Positions 23,791 through 35,699 are shown, counted from the stretch's first letter. The stretch: DNA of 64,000 nt from Saturnia japonica (GCA_033032175.1 CM065318.1:17918001-17982000), one strand, 5' to 3'. Notes: generated from the letters alone by a model not told the origin. A program made the numbers and translations.

Positions 23791-25225
23791 ACTTTAAACT
23801 CGACTGCGTTGCAACTCTATGCATAAGTTGACAAACCCGTCAAAATTAGAGATTTTTTTATTGTTGCGTTTCGCGATCTGCCAGTGTATATCTAACTGCC
23901 GAGAGGCTTGCAGGCTTGTATGAAAGCGGCGACTGTCGATGAATTGTCGACCTCCTGATGGTTACCGTTGTTTTGGATTGTACTATGCTTAGCATCAAGT
24001 CAGTAGTTACTTTAAATACGTTAATAGTAGATTGTGTCTTGAGGGCGATAAATAAGGAAGTTACGAACGAGAGTCTATTAAAAGCCCGACGTTGAAGACC
24101 GAGGGGTTTAATGAGTCGAAGTTCGTAATTTCCATATCGCTCGTGTAACATATAAACCTTTTCATTACATTTGCGGGTAAATAAATAAAATAATAACAAA
24201 AAAAGCAAATATGAACATTACTTCAAAATAATAGTCAACCCAACAATAAAAATTTTTGCGAAGAGGGGGGTTTTTAAGCGATTGGCGGGCCTGTGTTCCA
24301 TATATAATAAATATTTTGCGTTCAGAAACGTAAAACTCGCAAAGACGCGTATCCAAATGAACTGTAATAAAATGGCATAAATTGCAAAAGCCATTATGCA
24401 CTCGAGCGTTAGCGCAAAAAAGGCCCACGATTTTCATTTAGGGAGTTACACCCAAGATATCCTGCATATTATGACACTGTTTACGTGCAAGTGTGATGAA
24501 AAAATACTTAAGACCCCCGGTTTAAAATTCCAAATCCATTCGAAACTTAACCTCCGGTTTAAGTAAAACAAAGTGCCTTTGACTTCACTAAGGAGTTAAG
24601 AAGGTGGATGGTGGAGAGAGAGAGAAAAAATAGCAATATATTTGCTAATGGAACGGTTTATATCTTTAACTGAAAAGTTTAATTTGCATTTAGATAGTCT
24701 TCGATTTCAGTTTAAATTTTTGAATCATCAAGCTGTATTAAGTGGTTTTTTGTTTCGCTCCTGCAATTTAGTTTTAATTACTTGTGTTAAAAAAATATAG
24801 AGCGACATGTTACTCGAAATGAATGTACCTAAGGCACTGTTCTGAATGTAACCACAAACGAGCTGCTACGTGTTTTATATTCTTGTATTTATGACATCTC
24901 AAACCATCTTAAAATATTTTAGTTCAATTCCAAAATAGATTGTCATACCATGCTTACTCTTATATTGTAAATAGTGCTAAATCAGAAGTGAATTTTGCTA
25001 CCAAGATTTTAGCAATAGGTTACTAAAAAGCTGATATTGTACAAATTTTAAATGCTCTCAAAAATCTTGTATAGTTGTTTCTCCTAGATTCAATATCACT
25101 CTACTCAAAAATTTCAGCTAAGGACTGTAGATAGAAACCGCGATAGTTCGACGCAGCTCGATATGACTATTGCCACTGCTCCTTTACTTTTTATATTTTA
25201 CAGTAGCTTGGCAAATTGACGGTAC
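23791..25225. other. Non-coding stretch
   Basis: No gene recognised. Open frames of 116 and 90 codons on the minus strand near 23858-24437 overlap each other in different frames and match nothing I know. Confidence 0.45.
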
Positions 25226-25340
25226 TATCCTTGATGATAAGCACAGTAGAATCCAAACACAACTATGACCACCGAGTGATGAGGAATCCATCTGCAGTCG
25301 CCGCCGTCATGCCGGCCTACGTTAATCTCTTCACACTACG
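25226..25340 (+). repeat. Family A dispersed repeat fragment
   Basis: Contains AAGCACAGTAGAATCCAAAC, GACCACCGAGTGATGAGGAA and GCCGCCGTCATGCCGGCCTA, the family A core seen also at 41583. Confidence 0.65.
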
Positions 25341-25479
25341 TTTGAAGGACTCGATGTCATAAGAAGAATGGAACACACTGGCCGTGAGATGGTTCCATTG
25401 TTTCACGATCCGTGAAAGAAAAAAAATAGAACTTGTAAATTTGTAGAGCTTACTGTACCGTGGCAAACTAATAATACCT

Positions 25480-25730
25480 AAAGACCACGCAATAAAAATG
25501 AATAAATATTACGATCTATATAATGGGCTAACCAAAAACGGCTATGCGGTTAACTTGTATGCGGTAGAAGTGGGAGCGAGGGGTATTGCAGCGAAATCTC
25601 TCTATAACTGCAGTAAGTTATATTTTAGAAATGTTATCTAAAGCAGCATTAACTGGCTCTTACCAAATATAGCTTGGCAGGAAGAGTATGGCGGGCAGTC
25701 AAGGTAAGCGCTGAGGTGCAATCATAAGGG
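25480..25730 (+). pseudogene. Decayed retroelement ORF scrap with an EVGARG segment
   Basis: One frame reads YDLYNGLTKNGYAVNLYAVE and then VGARGIAAKSLYN. After a break, another frame reads AALTGSYQI followed by a stop where a W would be expected, then LGRKSMAGSQG. I recognise this pair of segments from the tail of LINE-like open reading frames in insects and other animals; the function of this part is unknown to me. At least one frameshift and one stop interrupt it. It sits just downstream of a family A fragment. Confidence 0.5.
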
Positions 25731-26950
25731 AGCTCCCTAAACCTACACCTGGGTTGCAAGTCCCGGGGGATGCTCGTATTTCCTCCCTCTGCCACGCGAT
25801 GGACTCGGCACCTGCACGGAGAATCCATGGAATGCTAAGATATTTGTCTATTATTAGTTCTCATTTGTTTATGCTTTTCTTCCATCGATATGCAGATAAC
25901 TTGTAGAATGTTTCTCTCTTCATTTGTCTATTTTACACAACTGATCTCTGTTATTATTTCTTCCAAGGCCTTTAATATAAATACGGGCCCAGCTGAACAC
26001 ATATGGTAATTTTCCGTAGCCTATGCTGGATTGGTGGCCTTTTCGTTTTTGAATGTTGTATTGAATAGCAATGTTTTAATATTGTTTTTATAAATATTAC
26101 TATCTTTTATTGTAATTTTATATATGTAATTTCCGTTTTTGTTTAACTTTGAATAATTATATTCTTTCTTTCTTTCTTTCGAATTATATCTATAACTTTA
26201 AGAAAACATGGCTAAATTATGCATTCTGTTTTAACATTTTACTATATTTTGTGTGGCTTAACAGTTATCTTGAATAAGTATAACCATTCTTATTCATTTT
26301 TGGATAACTATTTCCAATTATATAACCATGTCAAATGTTATGTTCACCTGTAATTTTTAGGGACATAAGAACTTTATGTTAAGCCGTTTTCGTATTGTTA
26401 TCACAATGTGTACTGTTATTTTTGGCTTTGTATAGCATTAGTATAAATAAATTTAATTGTAAAATGTTGTAAAAATATATTTATTGATGAATACATCGTA
26501 ATGCAATTAAACAACTTCGCGTAATATTTATAATAATTAGAGCGCGACACAACGCGCACCTTAAACCCATGTCCGAACCATCATCCTGTCTTGTCGTCCT
26601 TTGTTCGAGTTCTTATAACAAGGTAATGCATTTACTTGCATTGTTACAATCGAGGATTATTAATTGCCTTTTGTTAACGCGCACCGCCTTGCGATAAACA
26701 TGAGCGAATTAGTTTTTAATTATATAGAGGAAATGAGTGCTCGCGCGTGGTGCTCATTGTATCCAGAGAGTGTACTTTTTTGAAAATATAAATTTGTTTT
26801 AAATTGATTATGTTGTTTGTAATGCTAAATTTTCAGGAAACATAGCAAAAACAAAAGATTCTAAAATAACTCTTGCCTTTTGTGACGTCACGATTAGCTT
26901 GTCGTGTCATTGTTGGTATAGGGGGAAAACCCATAAAAAGTAGCATTGTC
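25731..26950. other. Non-coding stretch with a (TTCT)n tract
   Basis: The first 100 bases are GC-richer and may be the remaining 3' part of the retroelement scrap at 25.5 kb. A short (TTCT)n run is at about 26160-26180. Otherwise AT-rich with no gene. Confidence 0.45.
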
Positions 26951-26954
26951 ATGA

Positions 26955-27300
26955 TGTTGTTGCAACATGTTTTGCGACTTTCTATGCGAGATTCAATTAT
27001 AAAAGAGAGGATCCGCATACTATCAAAAAACACGGATATAACGCTGAGAATTGGTAGATGTTAATGGAAGTATGGGGGGCACGTTGCTCGTAGAACCTAT
27101 GGCTAATGGTACAAAGTGTTCCTGAGAGGCGACCACGTACTGGAAAAAGCAGCGTGTGCAACTACGCTGCAAGATAAACCGAAACACATGGTGATGGTTG
27201 CGGGAACCCCCTGTATGCAAATAGCGTAAGAGCGATCATTGTAGTGATCTTTGGGGGAGGTTTAAGTTTAGTTGTGTCTGTTGGTTGAAACGATGATAAT
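26955..27300 (+). pseudogene. RTE-clade LINE ORF2 3' end, heavily decayed
   Basis: The frame at 26960-27060 reads LRLSMRDSIIKERIRILSK and TDITLRIGR, matching the RTE-clade pattern SLRD-x-I-R-N-E-E-I-R ... T-D-I-A-x-R-I. Downstream frames read HVARRTYGQWYKVFL and RRPRTGK, then GGG near the end, followed by an ATGATAATG remnant of the 3' tail. Several stops and shifts separate these pieces. RTE elements encode an endonuclease/reverse transcriptase; only its C-terminal part is left. It is one of three such ends within 2.4 kb. Confidence 0.6.
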
Positions 27301-28030
27301 GCTGAAACATCTGAAGCAGCAAACTCAACAATTATTGACGCATTCCAAAATTATCCTAATTGTGGCTTAGATATACATATAATTCGGTGATCAATGAAAG
27401 CCAAAATATTGTAAGCGTGCACATTAGCATTTGTCTATCTGTATTACTATATATTCTGTGTCATGCAACTGACAGGGAACAAAGGTGGCAAGCGTTGTTA
27501 CTTGTTTTTACGACCAACGAAATTATTTGCGACAGTGATTTTACACGAGGCTTCGAGAAGGCTTTTCAAAGTGCATTAAACATGATTTATTGGGAATAAC
27601 ACTAATTTACGCATTAACTTTTTGTGCTTTGTTTCGTGGTGTCGTCACGCATCTCTGCGTCTTGTACATGTTTTAGTGAAATACACGATTACGATTACGC
27701 TGTTTATTTTGGGCTAGGCCCTGATATTCTTTTATTTATTAAGCATCCGAATTTGAATTCTGCTTTATTTTCTATTCCTTATTTTTCTCTCCTACGTCTT
27801 TTCAATCTATGATTCTATGCTCTTGCTACTTTATTTAACATCTTAATTACATTTTTGGTCTTCAAATTTCTTACTCCATGTCAAAGCTTCCCTTCACTTT
27901 TTTTATTTCTTACACGTGTATTGTATTTATTACATTTAATTATTCTGTTACAGTACAACTTAGTTTTTAATCAATTTATTTCGTGTTCCTTATATCCTCA
28001 TACATACAAACATATATTTTTATTTAACTA
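27301..28030. other. AT-rich non-coding stretch
   Basis: Several open frames of 62-85 codons lie here on the plus strand but are AT-rich, hydrophobic and unsupported. Nothing recognised. Confidence 0.45.
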
Positions 28031-28040
28031 TAACACAAGG

Positions 28041-28252
28041 CCGTTGGGGCAGAAAGGTTTTCGAGTGGAGACCACGCACCGGAAAGCGCAGCGTAGGACG
28101 GCCCCCCACTAGATGGAAAGACGACATAATAAAGGTAGCTGGGAGCCGTTGGGTGCAGGCCGCACAAGATCGGTCGCTCTGGAGATCTATGGGGGAGACC
28201 TATGTTCAGCAGTGGACGTCCTGCGGCTGAAATGATGATGATGATGATGATT
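28041..28252 (+). mobile_element. 5'-truncated RTE-clade LINE insertion with target-site duplication
   Basis: Frame 28039-28230 is open to its natural stop and encodes the C-terminus of an RTE-type endonuclease-reverse transcriptase (RKVFEWRPRTGKRSVGRPPT, RWKDDIIKVAGSRW, AAQDRSLWRSMGETYVQQWT). The stop TGA at 28228-28230 is followed by an (ATG)n tail to about 28250, the usual 3' end of these elements. The bases ACACAAGG occur on both sides (28033-28040 and 28253-28260), giving an 8-bp target duplication. Butterfly RTE elements have very similar tails. The intact frame and duplication suggest a relatively young insertion. It has no reverse-transcriptase core left, so it is inert. Confidence 0.85.
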
Positions 28253-28264
28253 ACACAAGGTATT

Positions 28265-28650
28265 CGGTTATAATTCTAAACGGACTTGTTTCTTCCTTAT
28301 TAATAAAAATATACTATAATTAAATAAATAATTAAAAAAAAAGCATCTGAACGCTTCGCAAACGAAATAGTAACTTCCGCGTTGGTGCAAGTTTCACCGC
28401 TATTCCTCTATTGTTTGATTACAGACTCACTGTCATTAATTACAATGATAATTATATTTCTTCAGCTTCGAACAGTAAGGATATACTTTAGTACAAGTTT
28501 GTTCCGAGTTACGCCTTTATGCTTCTAAACACAGAGAATTATAAAATGCATTCAAACGCGTGTAAGTAGTGCACCACCCGCGGCGCGGCGCATCCTCACT
28601 AATGAGGCCGCTAAAATGTTGCTGTCGGTAAATTACTAACTCGTAGGTTA
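28265..28650. other. Non-coding stretch
   Basis: No gene. Contains a GC-rich CGCGGCGCGGCGC patch at about 28579-28591; similar patches occur at 30012 and 34048. Confidence 0.5.
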
Positions 28651-28651
28651 T

Positions 28652-28820
28652 TTTTTATCTATCTATAAAATTGAAGCTGCTCTATGTAATGTCAAAATAA
28701 TAGCTTTTTACTAACTGCATATGACAAGGAACTTAAAAAAATTTTTTTTGTCTCTCTATCTGTTCCGGGTAATCTTCGAAAATGTTGGACCGATTTAGAC
28801 GGAACTTTCACTTATGTTAT
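28652..28820 (-). repeat. Family B dispersed repeat fragment
   Basis: Begins TCTATCTATAAAATTGAAGC and carries GTCTCTCTATCTGTTCCGGG and GTTGGACCGATTTAGACGGA, the lead-in of inverted family B copies such as 31240. Confidence 0.55.
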
Positions 28821-28900
28821 GAGTAATAGGAAAAGAATTAGGGGTCCGCACAAAGGAAAATCGATTCGGAGAAACGACGATTTTGGGGAACTTGAAAGGC

Positions 28901-29350
28901 TTCATCATTATCATCATCTTAGCCAAAAGAAATCCACTGATCCACATAGGCCTCCCCCAATGATAACCAGTGACCGGTCCTGCGCTGTTTGCATCCAACG
29001 GGTTCCAGCAACTTTTACCAGGTCTTCGGTCCACCTTGTGTCAGGTCTGCCCACGCTGGGTCTTCCAGTACGTGGTCGCAACTCGAGAACTCTTCGGTCC
29101 CATTGACCATCCGTCCTACGAGCAATGTCCACTGCCACTTAAGTCTAGAAATTTTTGAGCTATGTCAGTTACTTTAGTTTTATGCGGATCTCCTCATTTC
29201 TGATTTAATCACGCAAAGAAACTCCGAGCATAGCCCTTTCCACTGCACTTTAGGTGACCTTGAGATTTCTCATGAGACCAATAATTAATGACCATGTTTC
29301 AGTGCCATAGGTCATCACTGGTCAAAGACTGTCGTCTTGAAACACTGCAG
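28901..29350 (-). pseudogene. RTE-clade LINE ORF2 C-terminal remnant
   Basis: On the minus strand, from about 29345 downward, frames read PVMTYGTETWSL, AVERAMLGVSLRD, IRNEEIRIK, then DIARRTDGQWDRRVLELRPR, VGRPDTRWTEDLVKVAGTRW and QTAQDRSL. This is the RTE-clade C-terminus in order. A stretch of (ATC)n at about 28901-28919 is the tail in this orientation. Several stops and one shift after DRSL disable it. It is the same end as the fresher copy at 28041, in the opposite orientation, and it retains more of the upstream protein. Confidence 0.8.
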
Positions 29351-29404
29351 TATCTTGGACAATAAGAATTACGTAGCTTTCCGAACGCTGCTCAGCAGAG
29401 TTAG

Positions 29405-29700
29405 ATTCGATGATCGACGTCTTTTATTAAGGTAGACCTACTTAAGACATTATGGCTAAATGGCTTACGCTGGGTAAACCATATGAAATATATCAAATTA
29501 ATGTACTATATAATTGTATATCTTAAAATACCTAGAAAAAAGTCAGCGACAGTATATGTCTATCTTCTAAAGATCACTAACAATAAGCATTTTGTCTTTA
29601 AAATATCGTGGAGTGGGTACCATTGTTCCCGCGTGTGCCTTATCGATGTCATTCTGTCCACACGAGCGCAACCGCGTGCTCAGTTAGTTTCATAATCAAA
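29405..29700 (-). repeat. Family B dispersed repeat
   Basis: Contains TAAATGGCTTACGCTGGGTA, ATATCAAATTAATGTACTAT and TATCTTCTAAAGATCACTAA. These are inverted equivalents of blocks in the copy at 6245-6766. It ends near GAGCGCAACCGCGTGCTCAG. Confidence 0.65.
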
Positions 29701-31145
29701 TAATTATTAGTACTATATATATGTATGTGTGTGTATGGGTTTGTTAGAGTGGTGTGTAAGAGAGAGAGTGCTCGATTAGGCCAAATACACCTATTTAGGC
29801 TTTAATATGACCGACTATGAGTAATTTACTTTAATACAGAACATCTGTATATGTCCTGATAATGGCCATGATGATAAGGGTGAAATTTAATAGACCTTTA
29901 CAAGAATTTTTTGCAATATAATTGAAAATAATTAACAAGGCTCCTTCTTAAACTAGATCGGGACAAAGATAACAATACAAAAGCATTGTTGTTGTAAAAT
30001 CGAAACGCTTAGCGCCGCGCCGCGCAAGTGCTAATTGCATGAAACACTGATCTTGCACAGATCTCTTGATGGTAAATTTTATATCACCTGCTTGGATACA
30101 GATCAATCATAACTGGACGCGAATATAAGAACATTATAATTTTCAATGAAGAGAATTGAATCAATCAATCAAATTAGAGAATTAAGAAAAAAGTTCCCTA
30201 AGTCTATTTAGACACTTGAAAGATAAGTTTAGGTACGACAGGTCGTAATTTTTTATTTAAAAAAAAAATTACACTTTCCTTTAGGACTTCGGGCTAACTT
30301 TGTGCTAACCGCCGAAATTAATTTTACTTTCGAAAGTAATTTAATACTTTGAAAACTTTTTAAAACGGTTAGTCAATTATTTTGAGATTCTTTTATATAC
30401 CTAAGACAGTATCATTAGGGTTTTGTGGTTGATTGGTTCACTGAATTCAATCATTATCATTTTAGCCGAAAACACTACTGATCGTAGGCCACAACGATCA
30501 ATCCTACACACCCAGAGGCACTGGCTCCATGTTTGGCCTCTTTCGCCCATATTTGGCATCTTTGGCCTTTTGGCTCCATCGGCTATCCGTTCTTCGAGCT
30601 ACATAGCCTTGAATATGATAGTTAGATAGATAAAGCCTTTATTCGCTGACCATATGTATCTTAATATAAATAGTATTAATAATGATTTAAAAACTAACGT
30701 ATATAATGTAATTAGTGTATATATTTACAGCAAGTTTGTTTATCAGGATGTCTCTCCGACATAGGCTTTCCCTAGTTCCTCCTTGACTTTGATTTCAATA
30801 TAAGTAATAAATGATTTTAGACAAGTCATTGTTAGCCAATAGCCAAGAGCCAATTCATTTCCATTATCGACTTTTTCTGAGGTTCAGCAAGTCGGTACAG
30901 TGTTGGCGAGAAGAGTTCACTTTTGTCCATCTCGATTGGTTCAAGTAACCAGTTCCATTCCAGACATACTTTAATCAATCCGTGTGTTGACAACTTTTGA
31001 AAAGTTAATTTAAATTTTTTTTATGTTGAAAATAATAATGAGTACTCGTAAGTTAATAATATGTATTAATTATTACACATTTTTTAATTATAATAAAAAT
31101 ATATCACAAAAACATCCATACAAATAATATTTAAGTGTCTGTTTG
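29701..31145. other. Non-coding stretch
   Basis: No gene. Contains the GC patch AGCGCCGCGCCGCGC at 30011-30025. A segment at about 30450-30620 has the look of a decayed LINE tail (TCATTTTAGCCGAAAACACT, then a repeated TTTGGC motif) but cannot be assigned. Confidence 0.45.
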
Positions 31146-31149
31146 TAAA

Positions 31150-31550
31150 GATAAGATAATAGTTTTTTTTTTTTTCTAAATGCATGTGAAAGTTTAGAAG
31201 ATACAGAAACAAAACATCAATTTTTTAAAAATTTGTCTATCTTTCTGTTCGTTCCGCTAATCTCAGAAAATCTGGTCATGGTGAATCAATTCTGGCGCTT
31301 AAGTGGCTTACACTGAGTAAACCATAAGAGATATAGCAAATTAATATACCACATAATCATAGGCATTAAAAAGACCTACAAAAAAGTCCGGGAGAGTATA
31401 CACATCTATCTTCTAAGGAACACCCACAATAACCATTTTTATCTTTAAAATAACCGGGAGCGGAGGAGCAAGATTCGCTCTTATGTCCGATCGATGGCAT
31501 AATGTATTTATACGTGAGCTAAGCCGCGGGCACAGGTAGTTTACAAATAT
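31150..31550 (-). repeat. Family B dispersed repeat, long inverted copy
   Basis: Contains TCTGTTCGTTCCGCTAATCT, GCTTACACTGAGTAAACCAT, TTAATATACCACATAATCAT, TATCTTCTAAGGAACACCCA and a GC-rich end GAGCTAAGCCGCGGGCACAG. It is collinear in reverse with 6245-6766. Confidence 0.7.
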
Positions 31551-33245
31551 AATCATACAATTACACACTCATGAGAAAATGCAATATTTTTATCAACAAA
31601 AAAGGCCGCCCTACGGTCATTAGCAAGATGTGAATTAAAAATTATGCCATGAACCATAAGTCAACGAAGGCTTATATAATGACGACATTACCATAAACTC
31701 AATTAATTCCGTAAAGGTAGAACCTCTCAATGAAAAATCTAACTACCTACATGATTTATAACCGGTACAATAAATCAAGTGCATAGTCTCGCGAATCTTG
31801 TTTACTATAAGCGGATAACCAGTTCGAGATATATCCGCATAGATTAGGGTTCCGTAATGGTCCTAATAAGGAACCCAGTTGTCTATAGTTACGCGGGCTT
31901 GGCTGACCTCTTTATGGTAGTCGGAAATATGTTTGCAATTTTCATGATTATTTTTATATTACCATTTTTGGGTTGAAACGTTCATATATATTACTCTATA
32001 CGTATAGTGATTTAAATAACGGCTTTACTAAAAAGGTGCGAAATACATAAAATGATATATTATAAATTTTATGCGTGTTTTGTAAGTTTTGTTTAAAAAA
32101 ATACAAGAAATAAGCTGTCCAATTCAAGCAGACACTTTGAAAAATTAATAAAAATATATATTTTTAAATAAGCTTTAATTTTAAAAGCTCCTAACGCGCA
32201 ATAATTTTATTTAGTTTCAATTCAGCTTTCTTTATTTCTATTTGTGCAATAAGCTTTTAAATTTACTATAATAAAATATCTGAATAAGTGCTTTTATTTA
32301 AAAAGTCTTTTTTTAATAAATATTTTTCGTATTTTTCTTAGAAAACTCTTTTATTTGATACCCATATCATGGGGGTGCTTAAAAATAACTAGCTCGCCAT
32401 CTTTGCGAGTCCGTAATATTAGATTTAGGATGATTTAACTTAGCTAATCATGCTTTGTCATCAGAATTATAACGTGTAGGTAGGTATGTAAAATGTGAGC
32501 TCAGTTGGTTGTGAATAATTGTTTTAAAATTCGTTGCAAGATTTGACTAATACTAACAAAAAAAAATTTAAAGAACAAAGGATATTTTCTTTTAATTGTC
32601 ATCACATAAAGATGTCTTTAGTGGCTAACTAAAACCTCATGTTAAATACTCCATATTATTTACCATGGTCACCGCAAAATGATGGCACTCTACCTGATAA
32701 TCCAGACTACCGTGGCCTTCAAAAGATCAGTAAGCCTTATCCGTTCCTCGCTGTCGGTCTGGAAGCTTCTCGGCAGTTCGATGTCCGATAGCGACAAATC
32801 AAAAAAGTAACTTAAAAAAATCGACTTCAAAATGAATTAACTTAAAATTATGAAATAATATTTTAATATATTTACACGAAATTAACAAACAAAACGAAAT
32901 CAAAAGTAGCTACGAAACAAATTAGGGGACAATTTTTTTTGCCGTCAGTGCCAGCAAAGAAACTGTTTAAACATAATATATCTAAATCGTTTCTATCTTG
33001 ATTAAGTATTAAATTGGACAGCTTTCCATAAGTTCGAAGTAAATGTAAGCCAATACTAAAGAAATGGTCATAATCGGATTGGGAGAAATGCGTGGACAAA
33101 CACATACATACACAGACCTATAAAATTTTGTATAAGCCTTAATATACATATTATCGTATGTGAATATGTTGCAGTTCCAATAATAATAATATATATACTG
33201 TCGAATTGATAATCACCATTTTTTGATTTCGGTTACAAATAGAGT
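31551..33245. other. AT-rich non-coding stretch
   Basis: No gene recognised. An open frame of 77 codons on the minus strand at 32872-33105 (containing FSIGLHLLRTYGKLSNLIL) is unusually non-random for this background but has no domain I can name. Confidence 0.4.
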
Positions 33246-33320
33246 TAGCGTGATGGTGTAGATGGACTACCTACCACTTCATAGATTACTGGAACGTACC
33301 TCTGTGGCGAGTGTTACTGC
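33246..33320 (+). repeat. Short family A fragment
   Basis: Contains ACCTACCACTTCATAGATTA, then CTGGAACG and TGTGGCGAGTGTTACTGC, resembling the CCACCTCGCTTGATTACTGG ... GGCGGGTGTTATAC block of the 11.2 kb array. Short and diverged. Confidence 0.4.
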
Positions 33321-33589
33321 TGTTATTGTTTAATGTGGTGAAGATTGATGGAATTTTTTTATTCTCTAATGCACTGCCATTTAGCAATAAAATACAAATG
33401 ATGTTGACAAAAAAATCTTCATTAGTTTTGTTTTAATGAAAACTTTTTTATTACCGTTGTGATTTGAAACGCGTTCAAACAAAAAAGCCACACTAGACAG
33501 AGACAAATATATAAATCTATAAGATTTAGCCTGCGAGGAATGATATAAAAATATATTGTAAACATTTAATGTAAATCCTGATTCTCACG

Positions 33590-33690
33590 ACTGTGGTTGG
33601 CCTAGCGGTGTGACGACCAGACTTATACACACTGATGTATGTACAGTAAGAGTGGTCGATAGGTGGTTAGGTTCAAAATGTTTTCACTTC
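33590..33690 (+). repeat. Possible SINE head remnant
   Basis: TGGCCTAGCGGT at about 33599-33610 fits a polymerase III A box, and GGTTAGGTTCAAAATG about 60 bases on could be a degraded B box. There is no recognisable SINE body. Weak. Confidence 0.3.
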
Positions 33691-34645
33691 TAACCCGTTT
33701 CAACTTCATATATATTTTTTTCAATCTTTTATTATGTTTTTTTAACAATTACATTTCGTGTGATTTAAAAAATCTTTTTGATCATATCAAAGAAGCATCA
33801 TTTTTAAAGCGCGTACTCATTGTAAATGTATAAAAAACTATGTCGAATCCGAAAAGGGTATATAAGTATCCCAATGACATTACCAAAAAAAAAAAATGTA
33901 TTTATTATGAAAATAAAAATGTTATTGCGATTTCAATATTTCGTTTTTGTTTCCTTAAAATTTAGAAAAAAAATTTAAAACGTGATAACACCGTTGCCAT
34001 CCCCGACGTGGCGCAAGGTTACGTTTGATCGTATGGCGGTACCATACGCCGCGCCGCGCCGCCTGTATTGCCATGTAAGTTTCCTCATTTAACAATTTAT
34101 TTTACATTCTATTAAGTATAATTTCTTTAACTTATAATCTGAGATAGATAACATAAACAGAATATAATCTCGATACCTAATAACTCCTCCACGGATCCGA
34201 CGGGGTTTTTAATACATATTGTATAAGTAAACGCAGCTACATTTTTTTTTAATATATCAACTCTATTCAAACAGACAACAATTTTTTTTTTAAATATGAT
34301 ACAGTTATGATATAGTTAAAAATGGAAATGGTCAGTGATATCATCCAGGATACAAATGCCTCGTGCGTTTTCTAACATCAGCGGCGCTGTGGGTCGCCTT
34401 TGAGTGGCTCGTTACCTGTCAAATTAATGTCATTTGCCGGAGAGCGGTCGTGCTGGGACTGCTATGCGGTAATATCTAGAATATTACAGATCGGCGGCAC
34501 GGTCTGGAAAGACAAGTGAGATTTTTATGAAGTTATTTTAATCTCGCTAATATCGAGCGAAGTAATTGAATTATATGGATATATTATTAAAAAGATTTAT
34601 GTATACATTTTTCACTTTACTTGTATCTAGAATATTCCTTTTTGA
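33691..34645. other. Non-coding stretch with two GC-rich patches
   Basis: A hairpin, CGTATGG / CCATACG, with a 5-base loop lies at 34030-34048 and runs into CGCCGCGCCGCGCCGCC (34048 onward). A second GC-rich patch at about 34355-34510 shows no uninterrupted frame on either strand. No gene. Confidence 0.5.
34030..34048. repeat. Perfect 7-bp hairpin beside a CG-rich run
   Basis: CGTATGG (34030-34036) and CCATACG (34042-34048) are exact inverted repeats around CGGTA. The CG-rich run that follows is striking against an AT-rich background. Confidence 0.6.
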
Positions 34646-34990
34646 CTGACCTGAAAAAAAGACGGAGGTGTACTTAATTTGAATGTTTTTTTTTTTTTTA
34701 ATGGATTTTCATCTATGACTTCTAAGTCATAATAAAAAACAAGATAATTTTTGACAGAAAAGAAACCCACATAAATGATTTTGAGGAGTTTCATGGTGTA
34801 TCTTTAACTACGAAAGTCCAATGCTAATGAAATTAAAATGGGATCACCCTTGAGGTATCTCCTTTCCAAGGAAAAAAGAATCATCTAAATTGGTTCATAA
34901 AGAAAGAAGTTAGGGCGGAACATTCATTAAAAAAATACATTCAAATTGAGTGACATACTTTTTTTTTAAGTCTGTTAAAAACTATACATA
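34646..34990 (-). repeat. Family F dispersed repeat
   Basis: Contains CACCCTTGAGGTATCTCCTT, AAAAGAATCATCTAAATTGG and GTTCATAAAGAAAGAAG; on the opposite strand these give the GATGATTC ... AGGTATC order seen in the copies at 46030 and 62530. The flank has the AAAAAAAGACGGAGGTGTAC lead-in. Confidence 0.55.
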
Positions 34991-35699
34991 ACTTTTAGCT
35001 GCAATGGCCACTTAAAATGGAATTAACTGAATGTATGTTCGCTAACTTGTTATAAAATAAGTCTTAAAAATATTTTACATTACTATAATAAATCTAATTT
35101 ATATATGCATTTGTGACTTTTATATAACATGTATTATTAGTAGAATTCACCCATTAAAAAAAAATATAAACACTAGGCCAACAAAAGTGAATAGGTACGA
35201 AATGTTTGTTTTGTGAAGAAACTCAAAAAAAAAAAATCAAATGAACGTCATCTAGTGAGAAAAATATAAAAGTTATTGATCTTTTTAAAAATCACCAATA
35301 AGCCAATAAGATGGCACGGCTATTAAAACTAGGTATCATGCACGTCCGTCCGAGCTATCTTAGAAGCCTTTACCCAATAGTCGTACATACATTAAATCTT
35401 TCCATAAGAAATTAGAATTCAAATTAATTTCGAATAGTGATTACGAGCTTATACTCAAATGTGTTGAATTTTTCCCCGCTCTTCTAAATACTTTGTAACA
35501 CTTACCTCCGTAGAAAAACCAGTGTCATAGATAGGTTATATATACCATACAATTAAAGGTATTTTTAAAGGAGAAAAATATATTCAATCAATTCAGTCGA
35601 TTTGTCAATTTCAACGTAGACAAAGTGTGAAAAAAATAATTACAGACCGTGTGATCCACTATTAGAAAAAAATAATCAATCAGAAACCTTTTTTTAACA
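34991..35699. other. AT-rich non-coding stretch
   Basis: Nothing recognised. Confidence 0.5.

Noticed and set aside
23858..24437. Two overlapping minus-strand frames of 116 and 90 codons
   Set aside because: They are in different frames, AT-biased and show no recognisable domain.
28819..29177. Plus-strand open frames across the 28.9 kb region
   Set aside because: They are shadows of the minus-strand RTE remnant.
32872..33105. 77-codon minus-strand frame with LHLLRTYGKLSNLIL
   Set aside because: Looks less random than most, but I cannot link it to any family and it is isolated, so it is mentioned only in the stretch note.
34355..34520. Host exon in a GC-rich patch
   Set aside because: All frames I translated carry stops and no splice-site arrangement stands out.
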